Positions 11,500 through 23,996 are shown, counted from the first letter of the stretch. The stretch: DNA of 64,000 nucleotides from Cocos nucifera (GCA_006176705.1 QRFJ01004180.1:1-64000); one strand, 5' to 3'. Notes: generated by a model from the sequence alone, not told the origin. Translations and numbers: made by a program.

Positions 11500-14400
11500 G
11501 TATACCAAGGATCCAATGAAACTAAATGAGAAAAATTCTTTTGATAGATGCCTTAAAAATTAAAATGGATGGATGATGCTACTGGGTAAAATCTAAACTT
11601 TTCTCATATTATGCCATCAATGTTTATTTGATTGATTCTATTAATTTTAATAATCTATCTATGTGGTTTCATATCATATTTACTTGCTTGAAATACTTCT
11701 CATGTTTTGATAAGATTAGAATGTTTGATTGATTTTGATGATTTGTCATTGCTTAAAATGATCATACTCCATGAATAGAAAGTTTGATTTATTAAATATT
11801 TTAATTTTTAAATTAATATGCTATTCTCTATATATCATGTGATAAATGAAATATTTTTATCTTAAAAATTTAGCATGATATTTTAAGCCTCTTCATATTA
11901 ATTTTATAATTAATAAATTTAAATTAAAAGATGCTTAATTGGGCATGAATGTTTTAAATGGTAAATCCATAAGAGAAACTAATTTTTGGCATTCCCTACA
12001 AGATGCAAAATTATCAAAATTCTTCTAAAATTTTGCATGGAACAAGTACTTGAAGATAAGACATTCAATTATCAAATCAAGTGCTTGATATGTTGATATG
12101 CATTATATCTTAGGTTAACCCCTAAGAATTTCAAAACTCCCTAGATTAACTAAATCCTATAGAACTATTATCTAGATCCTCCTTGATTTGATTATACTTA
12201 ATCTCTTTGATTATCATAACCCAAATTGATTGATTTTTTATCCCCCATATTGATTTGAATATCTTTCTTGATTATTGATTTAATTAATTTTTTTTTAAAA
12301 AAGAATTTATTAATGAACATTTATACCTTGTTCCAATTGAATGATTTGGAAAATTAAATTTGAGTAATGATCTTCTCGAATCTTTTGAAGTTGATATCTA
12401 ACAAAATATTTTAAGAAAGCTATCATTTACCTTTAAAGCTAAATATTTAATGACTTCAGTTTTAAGTAATTTATATCAAATAGCTTACTAATTGCCATAT
12501 ATTTGATTAATTTATCTTTTGGTAAAAAAAGAAGAATGTCTTTATTTTAAATCTAGTTTTGCACAGCTATATCTTTTGATATAATATTATTTGAGATAAA
12601 TGCAAAAATTTATACCTTTTCTAAAATTATAATTGCTTGATATTTTTTAAGAAAAGAAAGAGATGATATTTTGAAGAATAACTTAAAATCTTTTCATGGT
12701 GTATCTTGACTGATTTGCTAATATCAATTCAAATTAATTTATCTAAATCAATTTATCTTTATCAATTCAAAACTAAATTTATTGGCATCAAGCTAAACTT
12801 GTAAATTAATCTTTAAATGGTATTGAACTATTAAAAAATCATGATTTGATCTAAATTTTAGTCTAATTGGTTTCAAAAAGTTTCTTTTTAAGAAAATTTT
12901 CACTCTTGGTATCATTGGTATCATTTTTGCCCTATCTTTTATTATAATATTTTTGGCAAAAGAATTAAATATAATGTCTTAAATCTATTTGTCATTGATA
13001 TATTCTTGATATAATATCATTTGAGATAACTTCAAAAAAATTCATATTTTTCTAAACTTAATTAAGTAATATTTCTTATGATGAGAAAAATTTGAATTTA
13101 AATAGAAATATTTTTTAATTACTTGTCATACTCTTTTGATCTTCTTGATGTTTGTTCTTATTATATACATTCTTTTATAAACATCCTTTGAATTTAATAA
13201 AAAATAAATTAAAAAAATTGGTGTCTTCTTGAGTGAATGCTCTGTTTGATTGATATTTGGATTCATTAATGCTTAGTTCACTCAATTGATATCTATACCT
13301 TTAAATTTTATTTAATTTTAAAATGACTTTGTTTGCAAAAGTAAGGGGGAAAACATATTAAAAAAAATGATCATTTAATTGAAAAGAGCTTTGAAATTAA
13401 AAATATATTTCAAATTTAGAAAATCTAAATTTAATATTTAAATTCATGTTAAATGTACTTGATTTAAAAGAAAAAGGGAGAGAAAAGTTGAAAAATAAAA
13501 TAATCTAACTATAATTATGAAAAATAAGAAGAGATAATATTATTAAAATATTAAAAGAAAAATAAATTCTTGGTACCTTCAAAATAAGGGGAGAAATGCT
13601 TTTTTATCTTGACTTGATTGAAATTTTGATTAACTTGCATTAAGACAACTAAATTTTGATCTTAAATTTTTAAACCAATTACTTTATGATCTTTATAAAT
13701 GAATCTTTCATGTGATTATCCAATTTAATTTAAATAATTTAATTGCTCTATCTTGTTTTTGAAAAATTAGTTGGAGTTAAATTAAATTTGAAAATATATT
13801 CTTATTCTAAGAAATAAATTTTTAAACTCAACTTTGAAACTCATTTGAGAATTCAAATTTAATTATAAACTTCTGATGTGCTTTGCAAAATTTTTATGAA
13901 TTAATTATTTTAAAATAATTTTCACTCAAAATAATAAATTTAAAAATATGACTATCTTTTGCTTTGATACTATTTACCTTAATTTGCTCAATACATATCC
14001 GATACATATTTTTTCAAAACTTAATTGACTAAAATTTTTTAAGAAAAGGATTATTAAATATTAAAGTACATATTATGCTTGATTTTATGATTAAATCTTT
14101 TGAAAAGTTCTATTCTTCTTAAATCTTAAAAGTGCATATATGAAAATCATATTAAGAAAGTCATATCTATTCAAAAAGGGGGAGAGCCTTTATCATTTGA
14201 ATTCAAACTAAGTTTTTTTAGAAAAAGGGGAGATGATTTCTTTAATTTGACTTTATAAACTTAATACATCTCTCAATTTAATTTCTTGATGTTGATTTTA
14301 ATGATTTTTCTTGTTTCTTTTCATGAGCTTTTTGGTGTTGTCAAAAAGCGGGAGAAGTATGTTGAGTATATGCTTGAAGAATTGATGCTCAAAGTTTTTG

Positions 14401-14580
14401 ATGTTTGTACCTTAATGCTAAAAGTTGAACTAAAAAATGATCTTAATATGAGTATATAATATTTGTGAAAGCCTTTCATGAAGTATACATTTATATTTAT
14501 GTACATTATTACTTCATGATTTATACTAGTCAATTTATCAAAATACATTAAAGTTTTGCCATCATAAAAAAAGGAGAGAT
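11500..14580 (+). other. H: noncoding AT-rich interior with serial polypurine tracts
   Basis: Three kilobases without any recognisable coding sequence. Purine tracts resembling AAAAGGGGGAGA occur near 13343, 13476, 13583, 14175, 14223, 14346 and finally at about 14565-14578 next to the 3' LTR. Diverged internal repeats are visible, for example the TTTGATATAATAT(T/C)ATTTGAG segments near 12576 and 13005. The minus-strand frame at 14321-14650 overlaps the LTR edge and is not a gene. Confidence 0.65.
14565..14580 (+). promoter_or_regulatory. H: polypurine tract before the 3' LTR
   Basis: AAAAAAAGGAGAGAT abuts the TGTTGACCCC start of the 3' LTR. This is the position and composition expected of the plus-strand DNA priming site of reverse transcription. 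Confidence 0.8.
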
Positions 14581-14936
14581 TGTTGACCCCATGATTGATT
14601 TTGATGATCATCAAACTTTGAGTATTTAAGTATTTAATCATGTATTTCAAGAATGGATGTAAGTCTTTTCAGATGTTCAAGTTAAAATTATAATTTTATC
14701 AAGTTGGATATCAAGAAAAAGTGATAAGAGGCAAAATCATAATTTTATAAAGTTAGAGAAAATCTATTTTGAAAGCCTCAAGAATAAGCTTAGAAGATTT
14801 TTGATCTTTTGGAGATAGTCCCATAATTTTTGGATGCATAAATTGAAAAAAAATCAAATTTTAGCAAAAGGATCAACCCAAGGGACGACCCCTAAGTCAT
14901 CTCCTTTCGAAATGGGCTGTTCGGTATGCATGACAT

Positions 14937-15115
14937 GCAATCTGGGCTGACCCAATCTGAGACTGAGCTGACTTAGTCTCAATGAAAGTAAAAGATAAAA
15001 AGTGCAGAAAGCTAGTTTTTCAAGACCCAAGAAACTAAGCCGACCTAGCTATAAACCGAGCTGACCTAGTGAGGACTGAGTCGATCCAGTCAAAAACTAA
15101 GCCAATCCAGTGATC
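14937..15115. repeat. H 3' LTR: GAGCCGACCTAGT-type minisatellite
   Basis: About six units of 20-21 bases of the form (A)CTGAGCTGACCTAGT, GAGTCGATCCAGT or AAGCCGACCTAGC. The 5' LTR of H has fewer units, so copy number changed after insertion. Confidence 0.7.
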
Positions 15116-15144
15116 GTAATGATTAGTTTTCTATAGCTTTTTCT

Positions 15145-15229
15145 AATGGCTATTTTTTTACTCGAACGGCTATTTTAAGGCTTCCAACGGCTAGAACTGA
15201 TCCTCCAGCCATCATAAAGAGTATAAAAG
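15145..15229 (+). promoter_or_regulatory. H 3' LTR: AACGGCTA motifs and TATA box
   Basis: AATGGCTA at 15145, AACGGCTA at 15165 and AACGGCTA at 15186 lie upstream of TATAAAAG at 15222-15229. AACGG is the core of MSA elements bound by three-repeat MYB factors in plants, which links such sites to G2/M expression. Whether they act here is untested. Confidence 0.45.
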
Positions 15230-16040
15230 GCTAGAGAAATATTTAGAAAGAAAGATTAAGTGGATTGAAAGTAGAAATCATTAAAATTATGAGGTTCATT
15301 GAATATCTAAAAAAAGAGAGAAAAGAGAGGACCTTGTGCATCAAATTCAGAGAGCTTCCAAGTATGATCATCCTCATTTATTCAAGCTTCCTCTCAGCCT
15401 TAAAAGAAGAGAGTATAAAGCTTCAAGAGCCATCTTTTAGCCTCTCTATCAAACTTCAAAAAGAATTATTTTTTTTTATTTTTATGCTGAATTTTATACT
15501 TATATTTTTACTTCTTTACAAGTTTCTTTGGAAGAAAGAAACTTGGAGATTAGGCCCATCCAAGCCTAAAATTGGACTATATTAGTTTTGGTTGGTGAGC
15601 CCATAAAATCAATTGGATTGATAGTGAACCCAAAAAAACTATCAGTATAGGATTATGGTTGGTGAGTCCGGCAAAATCAACTAGATTTGTTTGTAAGCCT
15701 AAAAAATAAACACACAGTAATCAGGAGTAGATTATAGTAGAAATTCCAAGAAAAGCTTGGAGAGTGGACATGGGAGTAGGTTACTCCGAACCACTATAAA
15801 ATCTTGTGTGTTTGTATTGTGTTTTTAATTCTTGCTTTACTTGCTTTATTATCTGCTTAGATTAGCTTTCAAATTCCTTCATAACATTTGCTTATCCTAA
15901 AACTGTTGCTGCTTATATTGTTTACATTTCAACCATACCACTTAAGTTAAAATCAAAGCACATACTTGTTTTAGAGTATAATTTGGCCAAAAATTTTATA
16001 AGAATCCAATTCACCCCTCCCCCCTGCCTCCTGGACAATA

Positions 16041-16045
16041 GATCA
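16041..16045. repeat. Right target-site duplication of H (GATCA)
   Basis: Exact second copy of GATCA, right after the 3' LTR of H. After it the F polyprotein remnant resumes. Confidence 0.9.
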
Positions 16046-17540
16046 CCATCCTGGACCAAAAAGCTATAGTATCTATCTAACTGATGTCATACTCTACTAG
16101 ATCATCTTAAGGATGTAGGTACATTGGGCTTCAAATTTGATCTAATTAAATTCAGTTCAGGTTCAGCTACTTGTATCGATTCTTCTACCTATCAAACTTC
16201 ACCAAGTTCAAATTTAAAGGTAGCAGTTCCTTCCTTAAGGAACTCTTTTTCTAAAAGAACTGCCCTATGGTTGATAAACACCCTTTGTTATTCAGCAAGA
16301 TAGAAGTAATATCCTCTAGTTTCCTTAGGGTACCCTATGAACAAGCATCTATCAGACCTAGGTCTAAGTTTATCTGTCAACAAAAAATTTACATAAGCAT
16401 AAAACCCCAAATAATAAGGTAAGAGAGTGTTGGCCTATGCCAAGTCCATATCTTATATGGAGTCTTTGCAATAAATTTGCTTGGAATATTGTTCAAAACA
16501 AAATAAGTAGTCTCAAGTGTATAATCATAAAAAGAAATTGGCAAACTTGGAAATCCTATCATAGATGGAATCATGTCTAACAGGATTTGATTCCTTCTTT
16601 CTAACACCCTATTCTATTATGGTGTTCTAGAAGAAGTCCATTAAGAGAGAATTTTATTAACTCTTAGATATGTCAAAAACTCATTAGAAAGTTATTCACC
16701 TCCTTGGTCTAATCGAATAGTTTTAATCCTCTTTTCAAGTTATTTTTTTACCTCATTACGATATTGTTTAAACATTTCAAACAATTTTGATTTACTCTTC
16801 ATAAGATAAACATACCCATACTTAGATAGATCATCAGTAAATATAATGAAGTAGTAATATCCATCTCTTGTACAAGTATTCATTGGTCCACATATATCAC
16901 TATATACTAGATCCAAAATATCATTGGCCCGTTCACCCTTTCCAGTAAAGGATGAGTTAGTTGTCTTTCCAAAAAGGTGGGACTCACAGGTCTTCAATGA
17001 TTTACAATCATTGATGTCGAGGATTCCTTTCTTGACTAACCTGTTGATCCTATCTTGTTTATATGACTAAGCCGATAGTGCCAAAGATAGGTATTGATGA
17101 TATTATCTAGTTTTAGATGTTTGTTTGACGTATACATTATACTAACAAAATGTGATAAAATATAAATACCATTTTCTAATTATCCATGCATTATTGTAAC
17201 ATCATTCACAATGATATCATAATATATTTTTTTTATTGATAAAAAATAACCATCTTGGGACAAAAGCCTATAGATATTATGTTCATCATAAAGGATCGAT
17301 AATAGTGACAATCACTTAAAATAATATTGTATGTATTGAAAATAAGCTCAATAATTTCTAATGCTAGGACTGGAACATTACTTCTATCTCCAACATTTAA
17401 AAATTTTTTACCATTCTCAAACTTTCTACTAACCTAAGGTCTATACAATGAATTGCATATATGAACTGGCCTTCCGGTATCCAATACCTAGATAATAGTA
17501 TCACAAGTAGAGAAATTACAAAGTGTTATCATATAACAAT
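16046..17540 (-). pseudogene. F: integrase and protease remnants
   Basis: Minus strand. 16389-16607 encodes an integrase piece with the ERRNQ motif that holds the catalytic Glu, and the TPYKIW region. 16740-16997 encodes KTCESHLFGKTTNSSF and SDICGPM (first catalytic Asp), then FTDDLSKYGYVYLMKSKS. Between them the second Asp region is frameshifted. 17000-17540 holds the H2C2-type pre-integrase region (LSRYDY-like, near 17070) and a decayed protease. The order matches Copia gag-pol. Inactive. Confidence 0.75.
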
Positions 17541-17960
17541 CTTAATCAGCAACTCCTTGTTGCTTTCTCTTATTCAGTCTATTTGGGTCAAGAGGACAAC
17601 TCTTCTTCCAGTCTGCTTGGCTTGGATTAACAATGGACTTCTTATTCTGAAGGGATTGAGATACCCCAACATGATGCACCTTTTCTCTAGAAGTGTCGAA
17701 GGACTCATTCAATACTTGAATCATTTCCTCCAGTTGAGCATCTTGGAACTTATTATTGAACTCCTCATTCATCATGGCCCACAAATGTAATGCACCATGG
17801 TGCGATCACTAATCTACTTCTAGTAAGTATCTCGGATTGCACCAAGAGCATTCAAAGTAGGCTCCTTAGGTGTCGAATTCGTAAGAACATATAGGATCCG
17901 CTCATATTCTAGAATAATCCTTAATTTTTGATATCAATTATTAAAATTAGGTCCTATAAA
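17541..17960 (-). pseudogene. F: shortened gag
   Basis: Minus strand from about 17960: DSDKFIGPNF and ILEYERILYVL, typical of the start of plant Copia gag, then MNEEFNNKFQDAQLEEMIQVLNESF at 17784 downward, which is the first half of the capsid domain. This passes directly into the basic linker HHVGVSQS and a damaged zinc-knuckle end (WKKSCPLDPNRLNKRKQQ). The second half of the capsid and the start of the knuckle are missing, an internal deletion. Stops are present. Confidence 0.65.
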
Positions 17961-20130
17961 CTTGTCACTGTCCAACAATGAATGGAGCAACAAAATACTA
18001 ATCATTCTTTTTAACTAAAAGAAAAATAAAAATCTTATTAGTATATGAATTATTTAATCCTAAGGACTTAGACTTTAGTCTAAAGATCCTTCCATGATTT
18101 TATATAAATTGGTAACCTCTACCTCCAATTCGAAAAATTATACTAACTCCTTAGTGGGTACTAAAATTCACATAGACTACAAATGAGCCCAGGAAAAGCT
18201 CTGGCCAACCCATGTGTATCTACGGGTAGGTTCTCAACTAATTATTTTTTCAAATAACTTCTAGTAAATTATTTTGCCCCAAGTTCTTTTTTAGTAGGCT
18301 TTGGTCTCCACTGAAGGTCTGGTTTGGTCCAACCATTAACATGACTGAGTTTGGTGCATCAATCGAATGATGACCAAGCCTGAGAAAAGATCTGGCCAAC
18401 CTGATCACTGTTCAGAGAGTATAACCTAATCATCATATAATCGATAGTAATTTCAATATCCAGATGAACATCGGGTGTAAGATACCTTCAATGTTTATCT
18501 AGATAATTAAATCCATTACTATCCACCTTAATGCAAGGCTATGACTTACTTATCCCCATAACTTTTTCATTTTTAAGGATCTAATAATTTAGAGAATTTA
18601 GGTTACATGTAATTTAAAGATAGAGAAGAGATTGACCAGTTAATCATGATCCTTCCACTGACTTCACCAAGTCAGATCAAAGAAGATTAATGATAAGCTA
18701 GTCCAGGGGCATCTAAATCAATCACACTAATTTACCTAATTGACATAGATTAGCTCAAATCACCAACTAATCTAATCAACACATGATTTCAATAAGATGG
18801 TCAGGTTAGTGAGAATGGTGAGAGATATATATCGTTAACTCACCATAGATGCCATCTATGTGAGTAGCTCCCAATTAAAGACCACCGATCAAAACTGTCA
18901 AACTTATCTTAGACACCAACTAATTAATTAGTTTCGATTGGATCCATCTAATAATCCAAGCTCAACCACTGAGCCATAATTAAATCTATATGGTTTAATT
19001 AAAGATATGGACTTAACCAACTACAACTATTATATTTGATCTAGAGTGTCCTTAACCTAATCTAAATCAACATTTAGTTAGACTTGATCAACTACTCTTG
19101 TTAAGTCCATTCTTTAATTCTAACCTTAGGTTTAATCCAATTAATTGACCAGATTCATGCTAACCCATTAATCCATGTATTGTGCAACTATCTTAGGATC
19201 TTCAATTCATAATTCTAAATCCTAACATACAACTTTAAATTTTTAATTAAGTGTATGGCTGACATGGGTTTGGGTTCAGTACTCAAAACTAGTTTTTGTG
19301 TATAATAATTGAATTAATTTTAGATCTCTATAATCTCATATTAGATCTAAACTAATTTCAAAGTTTTTTTTGTTGTTCATCTTCAAGGATAATAATCATA
19401 GCAGCACCCCTACACGCCGTAGGAGAACCCCATCAAATAGGAGGAGAGGGCCATGAAACCCTACTTTTCTTCTATAATCTGATAGCCATGGTAATTTACC
19501 CAATCCGATTACTATGCTACTCAGATTAGAAATCTGATTTATAAATTTAATTACATCTATATGTACATTGATCAAAATCAGTCAAGACATGCATACATGA
19601 TCATATCATTATCTAATCTTATTAGAATATCATCATGCATTAATTTAGATCTAAACTTTTATTGATACTACTTATAAAAAATCAGATCTAGATTCATAAA
19701 GAAATATGTCCAAAAACTTATTATGCATGCATAGATAATTTCAGATTTACATGATGATCAAACACATGATTTTGTTTTTGTTCAAACTAATCTAAAAACT
19801 TGTCAAAACAATTCCAAATTCAAACCTGATTCAAATACCTATGTCACAACTACAATGATTTCATACAAATTTGTCAAATTTATATTTAAAATAGATTATA
19901 ATCAGGTTTTCAATTGAACAAAATTCTGCTAAAAAATTTTTGGTAAAATAGATTTTTAGTAGTCCTATTTTCAGAAGCTATTTTTGATATGATAACTAAG
20001 TCAAAACTAGATGAGAATTTTATGACAGAATGAGATTGAAATGTACTTTGATCTCTTGTAAAAATTCTGATAAAAAATAGATCAAAGACATATAAAAAGA
20101 AATCATGAAATTTGCTATGCATACATAAAA
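17961..20130 (-). other. F: long untranslated leader
   Basis: About 2.2 kb between the PBS (20131-20146) and the gag start near 17960, without coding sequence. Parts near 18050-18300 match the leader of J near 30490-30730, for example the GACTT(A/G)GACTTTAGTCTAAAG segment, so a long leader is a family trait. The minus-strand frame 19910-20122 has no recognisable content. Confidence 0.6.
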
Positions 20131-20146
20131 ACCTGCTATGACACCA
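20131..20146 (-). promoter_or_regulatory. F: variant primer-binding site
   Basis: Minus strand reads TTGGTGTCATAGCAGG, differing at a few positions from the TTGGTATCAGAGCAGG seen in H. It lies just inside the 5' LTR edge at 20149 and supports the minus orientation of F. Confidence 0.7.
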
Positions 20147-20148
20147 AT

Positions 20149-22186
20149 TGAAAGGAAAATTGCTTTTGGTTCACAATCAAAAGCCAGAAAAAGGTGAATA
20201 GATTTAATTTAAAAACTTTTTCATATCAAATATAAAAGGTCATCTTGATTTTGCAGAAGAAAAATCAATCAAAAATCAAGACTTCTTAAGTCTGATGCTT
20301 TGCGAGATCTGGATGTACAGATCTTCTACTTCCCATGCATGCCAAACTCAGTAGGAAGGAGGGATGAAGATCTTTGCTGAAGGAAAATCTTAAGATCAAA
20401 TCTCAAGCCAAGAGAGGATACTCCATGCTAGGGGATCACCATGCCAGAGGAGAAGAAGGCCCAAAGAGAGGACAGCCAATAAGTTGGGACACCCAAAAGA
20501 AGGGGACGCCTAACCTATGCTCATGCCCACCCTTTGCTCTCTTGAACTCTCTTTCTCTCTTGATTTTCTCTTGATTGCATGTCTCACATGCCTAGGGGTC
20601 CCCTTAATTTATAGACAAAGAGTCTTAGGTCTAGTCAAAATTCTATTTTGGTTAGAACTCATGTTTCTTGAAAGATAAGAAATCCTAAATCAATTAGGAG
20701 AAGTGCCAACTCATAGATTCTATCCACTAAAGTGCCAACTCATGGATCCTATCCACAAGCTACATGCTTTAGGAGAGAGGCACCAATCCCGATGCCCCCT
20801 AATCTCTCTTAGTCAGCCATGATGAGAGATCATCCCTGGTTTATGAGGCTAGTGAGCCTAATCTAATTAGGTTCATGTTTGGGTTTAATCCGAATCTAAT
20901 TCGAATCCAATTTGAACTAAATTCGGAAGACTGTTGAACCTAATCTAATTAGGGTTCAGGTGCAAGTCTAACTTGACCAATTAAACTAATTAGTCATAAA
21001 TAAATCAAGTCCAATCAGATTAGATCTAATCTAAAATAATTAGAACTTGAAATTATTCTCTCAAAATCCTTAGATCAATGACCAAATAAAATTCATTCCT
21101 AAAATTAAACCTACACCTCATGTCAAGTGCTAGCTTGACATAGTCAATGTTTAATTCTGTATGACCTATAACTTAATTTCTAATTAAGTAAATTCATATG
21201 CTCAATCAAGTCTCATAATTCTAAATTGAACATATAGTCTTTAGGTCAATTCGTTCTTACTTTATTTGACTTAGTGCATGACTCCATTAATTCAAACACT
21301 AAGCCAGTAGATAAGAACAATTTTCTATACTAATGAAAGATACCACCTAGCAATGATTTTCAATGTCTGAAAAGGTCGAATATTTATAAAGTAATATTCA
21401 AGAACTTCAGCATATGGTTACTGCATGATTCATCCTTTTAACCCTAAATGCTCAAGATGACCTAGGATCTACTATCAACCTAATCGAGTCATCCTTATCG
21501 TATTTCAACCTTTCAAATCTATCATATGGATTACCCTGGCCAAGACTTTACTACATTGAAATATAGAGATACATTATCTTCAGTAGTCCAAAAGGATCAA
21601 TCCCATTTTGACTCATACATAGACTTCACAAGTACTTGACTGTACCCAATAACCTTGCATCACTGTATTAAAAATATAGATATTCTGGTACCAAAGCACA
21701 GTGAGTTGCTTGCAAATCACCATAGTGATCTCAAATCTGAGGGATACTCATGCCCATATCTTTTGTGAGTTTCTCTTGATAGTAGAGTACTCAACAAATG
21801 AGTCACTATTCAGTGATGATGTACTCATACATTTCACTAATATGTCATACCAATGTCACACAATCTTTGGTTACAAGGACAACCAACCAACGTGGCACAC
21901 AATGACCTATACTCAATAAACCTATACTCAATAAACATCATCATCCTTTTTAATGATGTATCATTTAGTCGTGAACATAATTTAAGAACTAAATGATAAA
22001 TTCTTTTTTATTGATTTTAAATAGTCCTAAGGACTTTATCACAACATAGGAGTTAGTTAAAAGAAAATGCACATCTATAATGACAAAGCTAAATAATATT
22101 TATTAATAATTAATTCATATACATTTATATAAATAAGGTCAACTATCAACAGGCTGACGATTGACTTTGGAACATAATTTTCAATA
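20149..22186 (-). mobile_element. F: 5' LTR
   Basis: Direct repeat of 5256-7283. Sense end TTTCA lies beside the PBS. The right edge is drawn at the TTTTCAATA shared with 7275-7283; six or seven extra bases (TATAAA) precede the TCATGA target copy, so the exact edge is uncertain. No gene is present. Confidence 0.8.
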
Positions 22187-22192
22187 TATAAA

Positions 22193-22826
22193 TCATGAGT
22201 AAGCTAATAAGCTCTTCCAAGGATAGTTTGTTTAGGTCTTCAGCTTCTTGAATGGCTATCATCTTGTCTTCTCAACTTCTAGCAAAGACCTAAAAATTGT
22301 TTGCACAAGTTCACTATTAATATAGGACTTGCCAAGACTTTCTAAGGAATTGATAATATTAGTAAATTTAAAAACTTTTTAGTTATTAATTCATGGGGTT
22401 TCATTTTAAATAATTCATATCAATGTACAAACATATTAATTTTAGATTTCTTTTTACTTGATTGGTAGCCTCATGGGTAATCTTTAATCTATCCTAGATC
22501 TCTTTAGTATAAATATAAGTAGATATTCTATTAAATTTATTTTCATTAATTAAACAATACAAAATATTTATGGACTAAACATTTAGCTGGATCATTCTTT
22601 TATTAAGCTCATTCCAATCCTTTTGTGGCTTAGAAGAAGGCACATTGTCAATAAAAATAGTGGGTATGAGAGGACTATTAATTATAATACTCCATATATC
22701 ATAATCAAGTACTTGAATGAATATCTTCATTCATGATTTTCAATACATGTAATTAGTACCATTGAAGAGAGATGGTCTATAAGTAGATTGGTATTCGATA
22801 AGAGAAGATCCAATCGGGGTTGCCAT
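22193..22826 (-). pseudogene. E: gag N-terminal half
   Basis: Minus strand from ATG at 22826. It encodes the SLFNGTNYMYW-like start of a UBN2-type gag, then a capsid region with stops, ending at the F insertion site. The continuation lies at 5255. The text aligns with the gag of I at 39860-40432, e.g. the segments for GCTTTCTTCCAA and for the W..I..DYD-like block near 22690. Confidence 0.65.
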
Positions 22827-22868
22827 GATCTTTAACTCTTGATTGTTAGATTAAATGGACTAAGCATC

Positions 22869-22883
22869 TCACTTTGATACTAT
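22869..22883 (-). promoter_or_regulatory. E: degenerate primer-binding site
   Basis: Minus strand reads ATAGTATCAAAGTGAG at this place, a mutated form of the TGGTATCAGAGC(GG) motif found in D, H, I and J. It is located between the gag start and the LTR edge at about 22885, as in those elements. Confidence 0.55.
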
Positions 22884-22884
22884 T

Positions 22885-23996
22885 TATTGCCCAAAGATAA
22901 CAAGAGGGGGGTCAATTGGATTCTTTAAAAGTTTAAACCAAATATGTACTCTAATTATAAGATATGAGTGTATTTATAAGGTACCAAGAGAGAAATAAAA
23001 GTAGCAGCTGAAAATAAATGAAAATCAATCACATAATCATAAAAGCAACATATTTATAGTGGTTTGGTGCTAAACTTAACGACTACGTCAACTCCTCAAA
23101 GCCTCATGCTTGAAAATTTCAACCATAATCACTCTTTGATTATAGTCCAATTGTTTTAGTCAGACTTATAATCAAACTCACTTGGTTTTACTCAGACACA
23201 CCAACCATAACCTTCCCAATTAAGTCCTCCAAGATTTTATCACAATAGAATCATCCAATTATGGGCTTGGCTGGCCTTAATCCCCAAGTTTCTATCCCTA
23301 AGGAACTTGTTACAACACAACGAGTATAATGAAATAATGTAAAGTTCAAAACAAAAACTCTTTGAAGTATAAAGAAGTTGCTGATGAAGCATCTTAAAAG
23401 CTTTGATTTCTTCCTTAATTGCTTAAGAGAGGCTCAAGGAATTGTTTTGAATATTTGCTCAGCTAAGAGCTTACACAATAAATGCACTAAAGCTCTCTCC
23501 ACAATTGAATTGAATGTTAGAAGGTGAGAATTTAATACTCTTTTAAGTTCTCCTTCTTTATTGGCTTTTCTTTTTACTTGGATGTGTTCCTTAATTAAAT
23601 TCTTTTCTTAAATATATTCAACAATGGCTGAAAGAGTAGAATGACTGTTCAATAGCTTAAATTAGTCACTAGGATCCTTTTCTGCCTATTGGAGATATTC
23701 TAAGAAACTAGCTATTGAACTATCAAATATAAAGGGGTTGACTCATGATCTTTAAGGGTCGACTCATCTTGATTAAGAGTCGACTTGACTTTTTTAGGAG
23801 TTGATTCGTGAAGTATAGTGTCTTAGGATGTTTTCTCTCATTTGACTATGGCCATTTAGGGATCAACTCGAATGCTATTTGTGTCAAATCTTTCAAAACT
23901 AGGGTCCACTTATGAAATACTAGGGTCCACTCAGAAGCAGACAATTTTTTATTACTCTTTGTTTTCACCTTGAGACCAATCTAAGGTTAACTCATG
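22885..23996 (-). mobile_element. E: 5' LTR, main part
   Basis: Starts TATTGCCCAAAG on the plus strand and shows the same sequence order as LTRs D and I: the GTGGTTTGGTGC block near 23063, the GGCTTGG(C/A)TGGCCTTAAT block near 23270 and GTCGACTC-type repeats at about 23755-23995. It is cut at 23996 by solo LTR G; about 70 more bases of it follow at 45275. The outer end is not found. Confidence 0.65.
23987..23996. repeat. G insertion site with TCATG target duplication
   Basis: TCATG at 23992-23996 directly precedes the TGTTGG start of G and recurs at 45270-45274 right after its TTACA end. The longer 10-mer TTAACTCATG here also occurs at 5245-5254 beside insertion F. Confidence 0.85.

Larger units (their letters stand above)
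8899..16040 (+). mobile_element. H: gag-only Sirevirus-like LTR element, inserted in F
   Basis: Complete element of 7.14 kb with direct LTRs (8899-10241 and 14581-16040), PBS, gag remnant, about 3 kb of noncoding AT-rich interior with several polypurine tracts, and a perfect GATCA target duplication. No protease, RT, RNase H or integrase is seen in the 4.34-kb interior. Element I has the same layout and almost the same interior length. Coiled-coil gag and serial polypurine tracts are known traits of the Sirevirus (Maximus/SIRE) lineage of Copia. It resembles the class of terminal-repeat elements that keep only gag and use enzymes from relatives. Confidence 0.8.
14581..16040 (+). mobile_element. 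H: 3' LTR
   Basis: Direct repeat of 8899-10241; differences are frequent, roughly one base in twelve over the first 300 aligned bases by eye. It ends GGACAATA, followed by the GATCA target duplication. It carries the fuller version of the palindromic repeat block (about 14937-15115). The plus-strand frame at 15265-15585 is not conserved in the sister LTR. Confidence 0.9.
5256..22186 (-). mobile_element. F: long-LTR Copia retrotransposon with nested element H
   Basis: Two similar direct LTRs, 5256-7283 and 20149-22186, flank an interior with minus-strand Copia domains in the order gag, protease, integrase, RT, RNase H. Each LTR has about 2.03 kb. A PBS variant lies inside the right LTR and a purine-rich tract (CCAAGTAAAAGT, sense) lies inside the left one. 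The interior is split by H (8899-16040). Removing H leaves an element of about 9.8 kb. All coding regions are broken, so F is inactive. Confidence 0.85.
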
